A stretch of DNA of 64,000 nucleotides from Candidatus Lightella neohaematopini. Its GTDB lineage: Bacteria; Pseudomonadota; Gammaproteobacteria; Enterobacterales; Enterobacteriaceae. The DNA lies in contig JAOBJO010000003.1 in the NCBI GenBank assembly GCA_025728535.1, positions 1 through 64,000 of the forward strand, given 5' to 3'. Each line of letters begins with the position of its first letter. Within the stretch, counting starts at the first letter, position 1. Below are positions 28,009 to 37,641 of this stretch, piece after piece. Under the pieces are notes generated by a model. It was given only the letters and a program-made list of their open reading frames with translations, had not been told where the DNA came from and searched no databases. Position numbers and translations under genes: made by a program.

Positions 28009-29406
28009 TTATTTTGGTGAAAAAATTAGTTTTAATTTGTTTTTCCAATGTTTTTGATAAAAATCATAATTTTTAAACATTACTTCTAATAATTTTAGTG
28101 CTAATGATACTGAGGTTGATGCTCCTGGTGAAGCTCCTAATACAGCTGTTAATGAATAATTTGAAGAATGAACTATTTCATTACCAAATACTAGTTCACT
28201 ATGGTTAGTATTATTTTTTATAATTTGAACCCGTTTACCAGCTTGAATAAGACTCCAATCATTAGGATTAACTTTGGGGTAATAATATTTTAATAAATTA
28301 ATTTTGTGAGATTTTAACATTAGCGATTGATACAATAAATATTTTATTAAATGAATATTATTTACTCCGGCACGGAAAATTAGTTTCATATTATTTATTC
28401 CAATTGATTTAAACCAATCAAAAACAGAACCATAATTTAGAAATTTAGTATTTAAAATAGCAAATGGTCCAAATAGTAAAAATTTTTCCCCATCAACTAT
28501 TCTTGTATCCATATGAGGTATTGACATGGGAATATAATTATTTATTGTTGTACTATATACTTTTGCCCAATGTTGATCAACAATATTATGATTTTTACTT
28601 AATAAAAATTGACTACCGATAGAAAAGGCTGCATACTTATTTTTATTTATTACATTTGCTTTTTGCAATAAAAGTAATGTTGCTCCACCACAACCAATAA
28701 ATACATACTTAGTAGGAATTATATAGGTATGATTAAAGTTATTATTTTTAATATAAATATTCCAGTAATAATTTTTATTAATGATATTAATAACAGTATG
28801 TTTTAAATGTAAATAAAAATTATTTTTTTTTCTTAAAAAATTTACTATTTGTTTAGTAATTCCACTAAAATTAATATCAGTTCCATTATCTATTTTTGTT
28901 GCAGCAACTTTTTGTAATTTATTTCTTCCATCCATGATTAATGGAATCCATTTACTTAATTCATTAAATTCATTAGAATACTGCATGTTATTAAATGACT
29001 TGTGCTTAACTAGTTTATTAAATCTCTTATAAAGAAAATTAATATTATGATTACCTACAACAAAACTAATATGCGGTATAACATGAATTAAATTATTATA
29101 ATTTAATATATTTTTTTTAGCTAAAAATGACCAAAATTTTATAGATATACTAAATAATTTATTAATTCTTAGTGCAGTTGAAATATCAATATCGTTATTG
29201 GATAACTTAGGGGTATAATTTAATTCACAATAACCAGCATGACCAGTACCAGAATTATGCCAGACATTAGTACTCTCACATGCCACATCAGGTAATTTTT
29301 CATACATATGTATTACCCATTTTGGTTCTAATAGATGAATTAATATAGCTAATGATGTACTAACAATACCGCTACCAATCAATACTATATCTACTAATCC
29401 AGACAT
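28009..29406 (-). CDS. mqo: Malate:quinone oxidoreductase
   Basis: Peripheral membrane flavoprotein oxidising malate to oxaloacetate with quinone as acceptor. It is 465 aa; E. coli Mqo is 548 with an N-terminal extension and a long C-terminal tail, and both are missing here. The FAD loop reads VLIGSGIVSTSLAI. NSGTGHAGYCELNYTP, KVAATKIDNGTDINF, FIGCGGA and VLGASPGASTSVSLAL are conserved. It ends shortly after the last block. Divergent from guaA across 149 bases. With PutA it feeds electrons into the quinone pool. Confidence 0.95.
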   Translation of the reverse strand: MSGLVDIVLIGSGIVSTSLAILIHLLEPKWVIHMYEKLPDVACESTNVWHNSGTGHAGYCELNYTPKLSNNDIDISTALRINKLFSISIKFWSFLAKKNILNYNNLIHVIPHISFVVGNHNINFLYKRFNKLVKHKSFNNMQYSNEFNELSKWIPLIMDGRNKLQKVAATKIDNGTDINFSGITKQIVNFLRKKNNFYLHLKHTVINIINKNYYWNIYIKNNNFNHTYIIPTKYVFIGCGGATLLLLQKANVINKNKYAAFSIGSQFLLSKNHNIVDQHWAKVYSTTINNYIPMSIPHMDTRIVDGEKFLLFGPFAILNTKFLNYGSVFDWFKSIGINNMKLIFRAGVNNIHLIKYLLYQSLMLKSHKINLLKYYYPKVNPNDWSLIQAGKRVQIIKNNTNHSELVFGNEIVHSSNYSLTAVLGASPGASTSVSLALKLLEVMFKNYDFYQKHWKNKLKLIFSPK

Positions 29407-29555
29407 TTTTTATAAATATATTTCAACCATAGTTATATAAATTTATAAAAAACTAATATATTGTTATTATTAATACATATGATAATATACTATTGTAATA
29501 ACTTAATTAGCTATTATTATAGTATAATAACACACTATAAGATTTATTTAAAGAT

Positions 29556-31106
29556 ATGAAAAATAATAATTGTATTATTATAATTGATTTTAATTCACAA
29601 TATACTATGTTAATATTTAAGATGTTAAGAAAATTAAAAGTATATTGTGAAATACATAACTATAGTGACATATCTGTAAATAAAATACTTAATATTAATC
29701 CTAATGGTATTATTTTATCTGGTAGTTCACATAGTGTATTAAATAATGGTCCTTTAATATCTAATAAAATTTTTAATATTAATATACCAATATTAGGAAT
29801 ATGTTATGGCATGCAACTCATAGTTAAAATATTAGGAGGAGATGTAGAAAATATTTATGATTGTCAAGAATTTGGATTATCTCGTATTTTAGTTAAAAAA
29901 TATAGTAAATTAACAAATAATATTTATGACAGAGTTGATAGTAAAGGTTATTTGTTTTTAGATGTTTGGATGAGTCATAGTGATGTTGTTACTAAAATTC
30001 CAGATAATTTTTCTGTTATTGCTAGTAGTGATAAATGTAAAAATGCTATCATTGCAAATGAAAAAAATAGAATATATGGATTACAATTTCATCCAGAAGT
30101 ATCACATACTAAATGTGGTACTAACTTAATTAAGAGATTTGCATTTAATATATGTAACTGTATTCCTAATTGGAATATTACTAATATTAGTACTATTATT
30201 AATAATAATATTAATAATTTAGTAAAAAATAATGATAAAGTAATTTTAGGATTATCTGGAGGAATAGATTCATTAGTAACAGCTATTATGATAAATAACG
30301 TTATTGGTAAAAGATTAATTTGTGTGTTTATCGATAATGGTTTATTAAGATTACATGAATATGAATTAGTAATACAACTAAGTAAAAGTTTTAATTTAAA
30401 TATAATTTTTGTTGATGCAAAGAATAAATTTCTTAATGCTTTATCTAATATTTATGATGCAGAAGAGAAACGAATAGTTATTGGAAAAATATTTATAGAT
30501 ATATTTTTAGAACAGGCTAATAATTTTAGTAATGTTAAATGGTTTGCTCAAGGTACAATTTATTCAGATGTTGTTGAATCTAAAAATAAAATAAAATCTC
30601 ATCATAATGTTAGTGGTTTACCGAAAAATATTAGCTTAAAGTTATTAGAACCAATAAAAAAACTCTTTAAGGATGAAGTACGTGAGTTGGGATTAAAAAT
30701 GAATATACCGTATGATATTTTATATCGTTATCCATTTCCAGGTCCTGGATTAGCTATACGTATTATAGGTAAAGTTAAAGATAGTTTGTGTAAATTATTA
30801 AGATTAGCAGACAAAATATTTATTGAAGAGTTAAAAAATAGTAATTTCTATTATAGAATTGACCAAGCATTTACTGTATTATTACCAATTAAATCTGTTG
30901 GTGTAGTTGGTGATTGTCGTAAGTATGATTTAGTATTAGCTTTACGAGCAATAAATACTAGTAATTTTATGACAGCTAAGTGGGTGAAAATACCATATAA
31001 TTTATTACATAAGATATCTAGTAGAATACTTAATGAAATTAGTGAAATATCTAGAGTTGTATATGATATATCTGACAAACCGCCATCTACCATAGAATGG
31101 GAATAA
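29556..31106 (+). CDS. guaA: GMP synthase (glutamine-hydrolysing)
   Basis: Makes GMP from XMP using glutamine. It is 516 aa (E. coli 525). The class I amidotransferase domain has nucleophile C83 in GICYGMQ and FHPEVSH. The PP-loop LSGGIDS starts the ATP pyrophosphatase domain. The C-terminal dimerisation domain ends KPPSTIEWE, typical of GuaA. guaB, its usual operon partner, is not adjacent. Confidence 0.98.
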   Translation: MKNNNCIIIIDFNSQYTMLIFKMLRKLKVYCEIHNYSDISVNKILNINPNGIILSGSSHSVLNNGPLISNKIFNINIPILGICYGMQLIVKILGGDVENIYDCQEFGLSRILVKKYSKLTNNIYDRVDSKGYLFLDVWMSHSDVVTKIPDNFSVIASSDKCKNAIIANEKNRIYGLQFHPEVSHTKCGTNLIKRFAFNICNCIPNWNITNISTIINNNINNLVKNNDKVILGLSGGIDSLVTAIMINNVIGKRLICVFIDNGLLRLHEYELVIQLSKSFNLNIIFVDAKNKFLNALSNIYDAEEKRIVIGKIFIDIFLEQANNFSNVKWFAQGTIYSDVVESKNKIKSHHNVSGLPKNISLKLLEPIKKLFKDEVRELGLKMNIPYDILYRYPFPGPGLAIRIIGKVKDSLCKLLRLADKIFIEELKNSNFYYRIDQAFTVLLPIKSVGVVGDCRKYDLVLALRAINTSNFMTAKWVKIPYNLLHKISSRILNEISEISRVVYDISDKPPSTIEWE

Positions 31107-31960
31107 TTACTTTTAATTTATCTAACTTAATAAACTAGTTTCATAGCAAGATATTAATTTACAAATCTTATTTTTTACAGCATCAATTTTAATATTAAAA
31201 AAATACTAGATAGTATTTCTTTTAGTATCTATAAGATAACAATATTATTTTATTCTAAATTTTTTTTAAGTTAGTATCTAATTTATTTTTATAAAAATAT
31301 TTTTTTCCTTTACTAAAGCTAAAATAACAAGTAAAATTATACCTAAATTAAAAAATGAAATACATGAGGAACTAATAGAAAATAATATATTTTATAATAT
31401 TTATAATATTTTTACCGTCACAAAAATTATTATAGAAATAATCATCAATATTATTTTAATTAGCAGTAATAGAATTTTATAGTATTTATTATTACTTGTA
31501 ATAATAATAAAATTATTAATTTTAATAACTGCATAACATAATATTACGTACAAGAGAATATTTACTTATTATTATTTTATATTATTTCTAAATATAGAAA
31601 CTTATTTTTAGTGGACTACAGTAATAATTATACTGTTACCGTATTTATGTAAGTAACTTTTTTTTTAATTAAAAAAATTTAGTAGGTTTTATATAAGATA
31701 TTTTTATCTCTAGATAACAAAACATATTTTTATTAATACTTATAATTTATATTTAAAGATATTATTTTTTTAAGTAAGCTATGATTGGAATTATATTTAC
31801 TGGTATAAGTTAAAAAAAGTTAATATCTATTATATTATTATTATTTCTATATCATTTATTGTTAAAAAAAAGAACAGTGTTTTACTAATTCTAGTATTAT
31901 TACTATTTTTATTAATCAAATAAAATTATCAATTCTTAAAATTAAGAATAATTATTCTTA
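31107..31960. other. Intergenic region, guaA to sppA
   Basis: About 850 bases between two converging genes with no recognisable gene on either strand. It contains a short hairpin (listed) and several A/T-only inverted repeats. Probably the remains of deleted genes. Confidence 0.5.
31201..31218 (+). terminator. Candidate terminator downstream of guaA
   Basis: AAATACT / AGTATTT with a 4-base loop AGAT is followed by CTTTT and preceded by a run of A. The layout fits an intrinsic terminator about 95 bases after the guaA stop, possibly working in both directions. The stem has one G-C pair, so confidence is limited. Confidence 0.4.
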
Positions 31961-33757
31961 TTATACCATAGAATAATTATATTGTAGACATAAAGCATAA
32001 TAATTTTTATCTATAGAATTTATATTAGTATCATTTATAATACTATAATTTGGTAAATATTTTACTATTATTCTTGTAAAGATATTATGTATACTATCGG
32101 ATAATATATCTATTAAATTATTACTACTATTTGTAAACCACTTTAGTTGAAAATCTTTTATTTTTGCTAGACTAGCTGCTTTGTTAATAGCATCATCAAA
32201 ATCTCCTATTTGATCTACTAAACCATATTTCATAGCATCATAACCACACCATACGTGTCCTTGACTAATATAATTAATCTCATTTAATGATTTATGTCTT
32301 GATTTTGCTACTAAACTAACAAATTTATTATATATAAATTGCGTATTGATTCTTATTAATTTAATTATTTCCAATGGTAATTTTTTACTTAATGACATAT
32401 CAGCCAATAATGAATTTGATACACCATCTTTATGTATGCCAATATAATCTAATAAATTTTCTATAGTATTAATGACACTAAAAACACCAATAGATCCTGT
32501 TATAGTATTAGAATCAGCAATAATATAATCAGCAGCTGTAGATATCCAATAACCACCAGAAGCATCAACGTTTCCCATAGAAACAATAATTGGTTTACTA
32601 GTAGTTAAGTGTACTCGTTCTAATGCAGATCTAATTAACTCTGATATATAGACACTACCTCCAGGACTATTAATTCTTAATATTATTGATTTTATGTTAT
32701 TATCTAAGCGTGCACAATCAATATGCTTAATTATATTATTATAAGATGATATTTTATCATTAATTAAAACATTATTAATAAAAATCACTGCAATTTTATT
32801 ATCTATTTTCTTTACTTTATTATTTATATGATAATCATATATACTAATATAATTATAAGTTTTACTTTTTTTGTTATAACCAAAAATATTAATCATTAAT
32901 TTTTCAAATTCATCGTACGATAAAATGTTATCTACTAATTTATGTCTTAATGCAAATTTAGATAAATCGTTATCTTTTTCTAGTTCTAGTATAGTGCTAT
33001 TAATACTAGGGTATAATTGCACCTCGCTAACATTTCTATTATTTGATATATCCTTTAAATAAATCTTCCAAATACTATCAATTAAATTTTTGTTAATACT
33101 TTTAGTATCATCTGACATTCTATTTCTAAAAAATGGCTCTACAGCTGATTTATATTTACCTACTCTAAATATATAACTATTAACTTTTATTTTATTAAGT
33201 AATGACTTGTAATAATAGTTATTTATAGAAATACCATGGATATTGACAAATCCACCATTAATGAGATAAATTTTATTTGCAAAACTAGCAAGATAATATT
33301 GTATTTGATTATAACTGTTACCAATTGCATATATTGGTTTTCCTGTGTTAGAAAATTCTTTTAAAATTTTACCTAAATATCTTAATGATGATAAATCAAT
33401 ATTAACTAAATTATTTAAATCCAATATTAAACCGCTAATATCGTTATCTTGCTTTGCTTGACGAATAATATTAGTAATATCATATAAAGAATTAATTTTA
33501 TCATTACCAACAATTATATTTTTAATATTGTTATAATTACTAATTTTTATTGGTTTATCAATAATATCCCCCTTTAAATTAATTACCAATGCCCCTTTAT
33601 ATCGATCTAAAAATAGATTATTAACGTTACAGTATGTTATTATCCCACAAATAATCAAAAACAAAATAAATATGTTAAACACAAAATTTCTAATAAAATT
33701 TAACGTACCCCAAATAATTTTAATTGGATAAAGAAACATTAATTTTAGTAAGTACAT
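31961..33757 (-). CDS. sppA: Signal peptide peptidase SppA (protease IV, long form)
   Basis: Inner-membrane serine/lysine protease degrading cleaved signal peptides. It is 598 aa (E. coli 618), the long two-domain form. One membrane helix is near 25-42. The catalytic Lys is K203 in GKYKSAVEPF in the N-terminal half. The catalytic Ser lies in DASGGYWIS in the C-terminal half, with NSPGGSV and GSIGVF nearby. Both catalytic residues are kept, so the enzyme should work downstream of LepB. Confidence 0.96.
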   Translation of the reverse strand: MYLLKLMFLYPIKIIWGTLNFIRNFVFNIFILFLIICGIITYCNVNNLFLDRYKGALVINLKGDIIDKPIKISNYNNIKNIIVGNDKINSLYDITNIIRQAKQDNDISGLILDLNNLVNIDLSSLRYLGKILKEFSNTGKPIYAIGNSYNQIQYYLASFANKIYLINGGFVNIHGISINNYYYKSLLNKIKVNSYIFRVGKYKSAVEPFFRNRMSDDTKSINKNLIDSIWKIYLKDISNNRNVSEVQLYPSINSTILELEKDNDLSKFALRHKLVDNILSYDEFEKLMINIFGYNKKSKTYNYISIYDYHINNKVKKIDNKIAVIFINNVLINDKISSYNNIIKHIDCARLDNNIKSIILRINSPGGSVYISELIRSALERVHLTTSKPIIVSMGNVDASGGYWISTAADYIIADSNTITGSIGVFSVINTIENLLDYIGIHKDGVSNSLLADMSLSKKLPLEIIKLIRINTQFIYNKFVSLVAKSRHKSLNEINYISQGHVWCGYDAMKYGLVDQIGDFDDAINKAASLAKIKDFQLKWFTNSSNNLIDILSDSIHNIFTRIIVKYLPNYSIINDTNINSIDKNYYALCLQYNYSMV

Positions 33758-33850
33758 ATATTAAACTATCAATTTATATTTTATTTAAATTAGAATTAAA
33801 AGATTAACATTAAACATTAAATTTATTATTAAAATATTCACTATATATTT

Positions 33851-33932
33851 TGGTGGGGGAAGGATTCGAACCTTCGAAGTCAAAGACGACAGATTTACAG
33901 TCTGCTCCCTTTAGCCGCTCGGGAACCCCACC
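33851..33932 (-). tRNA. tRNA-Tyr (GTA)
   Basis: An 82-nt class II tRNA. Acceptor strand GGTGGGG pairs with CCCCACC, discriminator A. The anticodon stem-loop is CAGACTGTAAATCTG, with anticodon GTA at 33898-33896. It has a long variable arm and T-arm GGTTCGAATCC. Very close to E. coli tRNA-Tyr. CCA is not encoded. Confidence 0.96.
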
Positions 33933-34055
33933 ATACAAAATCTAATAAATTATGCCCATATAATATATACGATTTGCATTATAGATATTAAAAATATTTT
34001 GTAAATATAAAGTTAACTATTTTTGTACTTTTTTATAAAAAAGTATAATTTAATT

Positions 34056-35504
34056 TTATAGTAGTGGACTAAAAAGATAAAATAATTTTTCTATAATACG
34101 TTTCCAAAATGGTCTATTTATCCATTCTGATGTTTTTATTAAAAATGAATTTGTTATATATGTTTTTTGTATTTTTAATAATTGTTTGTTAAATTTATTA
34201 TCATCAATAATTAATATTAATTCTGAATTTAATTTTAAACTTCTAATATCTAAATTTACTGTACCTATTATACTTATGCTATTATCAATGATAATACTTT
34301 TAGTATGTAAAAAACCACCTTTAAATTGATTAATTTTAACTCCAGCATTTAATAATTCAGTAAAAAATACTCTACTAGCCCAATTTACTAAAATAGAATC
34401 ACTTTTAATTGGTATAATGATATCTACTTTTACTCCTCTATTAGCTGCATTACAAATTGCTTTAAGAAGATCATTACTAGGTATTAAATATGGTGTTGTT
34501 ATAACTAATTTTTTACGTGCTGCATAGATAGAGGTTATTAGTACTTGACTAATAATATTTTTAGAAAAAATTAAGTTAGATGATATTACTTGTACAGTAG
34601 CACTGTTAGATATTATATTTAAATTTTTTTTTGGAAATGATGGTAAAATTAATTCATTAGTTTCTATTTTCCATTCGCAAGAAAATATTATACTCATAAT
34701 ATTAGCTATACATCCTTCCATTCTAACCATAATATCAATTAACTTACCTAAGTTTGTTCTATAATAGTTTGGATCTATCATATTCATACTACCAGTATAA
34801 GTAATATTATGATCAATAATAATTACCTTTTTATGCTGACGAAGATCTATTCTATTAACAAAAATATGAAAGATACTAATTTTAAAAGCTTCAACTATTA
34901 CAATACCTGCTGTACGTAATTTTTTATGATAATTACTACGAAAAAATTTTAAACTACCAACCGAATCCAAAATTATTCTACAACTAACTCCTCTTTTAGC
35001 AGCTATGATCAATGCTTGTATTACTTGTTTTATTAACCCATCAGTATTCCATATATAAAAAATAATATCTATGTTGTTCTTAGCTAAATTAATATCATTT
35101 ATAATACTTATTATGACATCATTACTATTTGTAAATAATTTAATTTTTTTAACTTTTACTTCATTTATTCTATGTTGATATTTATATAATTTAAACAAAG
35201 ATCTTGCAGTTTTACTACCATTACTACCTAAATATTTCTTATATTTACTATTGAATGTATTAAGCCAGTAATGTACTGGTGTTAATAATGTTTTTCCTCT
35301 ATTGACTCTTATTTTACTAATATTAATTTCGCCAAATAATAAATATATAACTATACCAATAATTGGTAATATATAAATTATTGTTATCCAAGCTATAATA
35401 GATGATACATCATGATTGTATAATATAATTCTTATAGAAATAAAAATTATGAACATCCAGTATATTATAATTAAAAACCAATTTTTTATAATAAAAATTA
35501 TCAT
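34056..35504 (-). CDS. cls: Cardiolipin synthase A
   Basis: Phospholipase D-superfamily enzyme joining two phosphatidylglycerols into cardiolipin. It is 482 aa (E. coli ClsA 486). Two N-terminal membrane helices are at about 8-27 and 37-57. Two HKD motifs are intact: H224/K226/D231 and H400/K402/D407. In E. coli cls lies in the same region as yciC, its neighbour here. Confidence 0.96.
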   Translation of the reverse strand: MIIFIIKNWFLIIIYWMFIIFISIRIILYNHDVSSIIAWITIIYILPIIGIVIYLLFGEINISKIRVNRGKTLLTPVHYWLNTFNSKYKKYLGSNGSKTARSLFKLYKYQHRINEVKVKKIKLFTNSNDVIISIINDINLAKNNIDIIFYIWNTDGLIKQVIQALIIAAKRGVSCRIILDSVGSLKFFRSNYHKKLRTAGIVIVEAFKISIFHIFVNRIDLRQHKKVIIIDHNITYTGSMNMIDPNYYRTNLGKLIDIMVRMEGCIANIMSIIFSCEWKIETNELILPSFPKKNLNIISNSATVQVISSNLIFSKNIISQVLITSIYAARKKLVITTPYLIPSNDLLKAICNAANRGVKVDIIIPIKSDSILVNWASRVFFTELLNAGVKINQFKGGFLHTKSIIIDNSISIIGTVNLDIRSLKLNSELILIIDDNKFNKQLLKIQKTYITNSFLIKTSEWINRPFWKRIIEKLFYLFSPLL

Positions 35505-35621
35505 ATTAAGTTATTTATATAATATTTTAAAAAAAACTAATATATATAATTTCATAAATAAATATACATAAAAGCGATATAATTAATGTTTCTATATAGA
35601 AAAGGAGGAATAATAAATTTA

Positions 35622-36368
35622 TTACTTAATTAAAAATAAATATAATCTAAATATATAAACAATTAATATTGATAGTAGTAGATTATTTATACTATTTAAT
35701 AGTATGTTAGTGGTTATTGGAATAATAAAAAATAATTTATTTATTATTACTAATAATACCATCTTGATTATACACCATAAAAGTATTATTGGATATACTA
35801 GTTTAAAGTTATTTGTACTAACAATTATACTATTATATATTGATTTACTTATACTAATTTTATTAATGAATAATATAACTGGAGAAAATACTAATACTAT
35901 CATTAATATAATACCAGGTACTACTAATAATAATAATCCAAATTGTATAATTATAGTCAATAAAAAAATTAAGACAGATAATTTTGGTAATTTTTTTACC
36001 AGAAAAAAGATTAACATTTTTATCATTTGTTCTTTTTTACTATATTTTAAAATATTTATTATTACTAACATGCCACTAATCACAAAAATATTATTTATGA
36101 GATTCGTTATAGTATTAACGATAGATACTTTTAAAAGTAAATGCTGTTGTTCAGAAGATAATTGTTGTGCAAATTGATGTAAACTTAAATTACCATGTTC
36201 AATAATAATATTATTTAATAATAACTTTTCGTTAAAAGAAATTAAAATATGGTTAATTAGTGCATTTAATATAGACGCCATTAATACTAACATCATAATG
36301 TTATAAAATTGGCTACGTACAAAATTAACTACATCAAAATAAATATTACGTAATATATTAATTGACAT
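35622..36368 (-). CDS. yciC: YciC family inner-membrane protein (UPF0259)
   Basis: Membrane protein of unknown molecular function. It is 248 aa (E. coli YciC 247) with about six hydrophobic segments. Start and end match: MSINILRNIYFD..., LSSEQQHLLL, a central QFGLLLLVVPGIILMI, and IVYIFRLYLFLIK at the end. The E. coli neighbours yciB and yciA are absent, while cls and ribA lie on either side. Retention in a reduced genome suggests a membrane role that this lineage still needs. Confidence 0.88.
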   Translation of the reverse strand: MSINILRNIYFDVVNFVRSQFYNIMMLVLMASILNALINHILISFNEKLLLNNIIIEHGNLSLHQFAQQLSSEQQHLLLKVSIVNTITNLINNIFVISGMLVIINILKYSKKEQMIKMLIFFLVKKLPKLSVLIFLLTIIIQFGLLLLVVPGIILMIVLVFSPVILFINKISISKSIYNSIIVSTNNFKLVYPIILLWCIIKMVLLVIINKLFFIIPITTNILLNSINNLLLSILIVYIFRLYLFLIK

Positions 36369-36478
36369 TAACGTATCCCAGATACAGTTTATATTACTAT
36401 CTGTTATATGATTAGCACTATAAATATAAATGAAATATAATTACTAGCAATAATACTATGTTATTCATAATATATGAA

Positions 36479-36503
36479 GTGGATTATTTAAAATAAAATC
36501 CAC
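36479..36503. repeat. GC-containing inverted repeat between ribA and yciC
   Basis: GTGGATT / AATCCAC, 7 bp perfect, with an 11-base A/T loop. Three G-C pairs are unusual in this spacer. It lies 74 bases after the ribA stop and about 110 bases before the yciC start, both on the minus strand. There is no T-run after it on either strand. It could be a processing hairpin, an operator, or a decayed terminator. Confidence 0.35.
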
Positions 36504-36576
36504 CCATATTATATTCTACTAATAAATACAACAATTAATAAAATCAGGTTTAATTTTTTAACAGAATCTTACAAAA

Positions 36577-37158
36577 TTATAACATGTGCCCCATTTTGTT
36601 TGCTTTAGTATCTAAATAATAAGCATTATTAATATTACGACCAACAATAAGTGGTACTCTTTCAGTAATACTAATTCCAAATTTTAATAAAATTTCTATT
36701 TTTTTTGGATTATTAGTAAGTAATTTTACTTTCTTTATTCCAAGTAATTTTAATATATCAGCGCATAAAGAAAAATCTCTCTCATCAGCAGCAAATCCTA
36801 ATTTATTATTTGCTTCCACAGTATCAGCACCATTATCTTGCAAAGAATATGCACGAATCTTATTAATTAAACCAATATTTCTCCCTTCTTGTCTATGATA
36901 TATTAATATTCCATTACCTTCTTTAACAATTTGAATAATTGCAGATTGTAATTGAAAACCACAATCACATCTTAAACTAAATAACGCATCTCCAGTTAAA
37001 CATTCTGAATGAATTCTTGTTAATATTGCATCATTTTTAATATCACCATAAATTAATGCTATATGATTTTTTTTAGTTAAAACTTCTTCAAATCCAAATA
37101 ACAAAAAATTACCCCATTTTGTTGGTAGTTTAGATTTTGCTTCAAGTTTAACTTTCAT
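36577..37158 (-). CDS. ribA: GTP cyclohydrolase II
   Basis: First committed step from GTP to riboflavin. I start at the ATG at 37158, which has GGGGA 6 bases upstream and gives 193 aa (E. coli 196). Zinc ligands are C53, C64 and C66 ([18 protein letters not shown]). [18 protein letters not shown] carries the GTP site, and LLTNNP and the C-terminal DTKANKMGH follow. A monofunctional enzyme without a RibB domain. Relevant for vitamin supply. Confidence 0.97.
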   Translation of the reverse strand: MKVKLEAKSKLPTKWGNFLLFGFEEVLTKKNHIALIYGDIKNDAILTRIHSECLTGDALFSLRCDCGFQLQSAIIQIVKEGNGILIYHRQEGRNIGLINKIRAYSLQDNGADTVEANNKLGFAADERDFSLCADILKLLGIKKVKLLTNNPKKIEILLKFGISITERVPLIVGRNINNAYYLDTKANKMGHML

Positions 37159-37641
37159 ATCATTCCCCAAAAAAAAATAATATAACATACAAATTAATTA
37201 CATTAAATAATACTTATAGCGTTTAGAAATGTTAAATTATTATATAAATAAATATTTTAGCAATAATTAAAATTATAAGTTGATTAAATAAAGTATATTA
37301 TAAGATGATTATTTTAAAATATTATGTTTTTACTAAGAACTTATAACATTACTATAAAAAAATTTTAAATAAAACTATCATATTTATACAATCGTATTTT
37401 TATATCTCATATGTAAGATATTCGTTAATATAAAAAAACACACTAATTTTATGATAGTATAACTTATTTAAAAAACTATTTTAATTTATAAAATAAAATA
37501 TTTTATGTTTTACTTAACAAACATTTAAATTTATTTCCATAAAATTAATTAATATAGTATATTAGCTATCTTGTTAAATATAATCTATAAATATTAAAAA
37601 AATAAAATTTGTTAATTAAGTTTTAGCCTAATTTAATTAAT
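37159..37641. other. Intergenic region, ribA to miaA (divergent)
   Basis: About 480 bases between divergent genes. It must hold promoters for both, but in DNA this A/T-rich I cannot single out a credible pair of boxes. I see no FMN riboswitch features and no gene remnants. Confidence 0.5.

Noticed and set aside
29514-29530. Near-perfect palindrome TTATTATAGTATAATAA upstream of guaA as an operator
   Set aside because: Almost only A/T; such palindromes arise often by chance here, and it may simply include a -10-like TATAAT.
35704-36177. 157-aa plus-strand open frame opposite yciC
   Set aside because: yciC on the minus strand matches its family along its length; the opposite frame is low-complexity Ile/Asn and has no support.
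37189-37641. FMN riboswitch upstream of ribA
   Set aside because: None of the conserved G-rich riboswitch segments are visible, and ribA has a plain GGGGA ribosome site close to its ATG.
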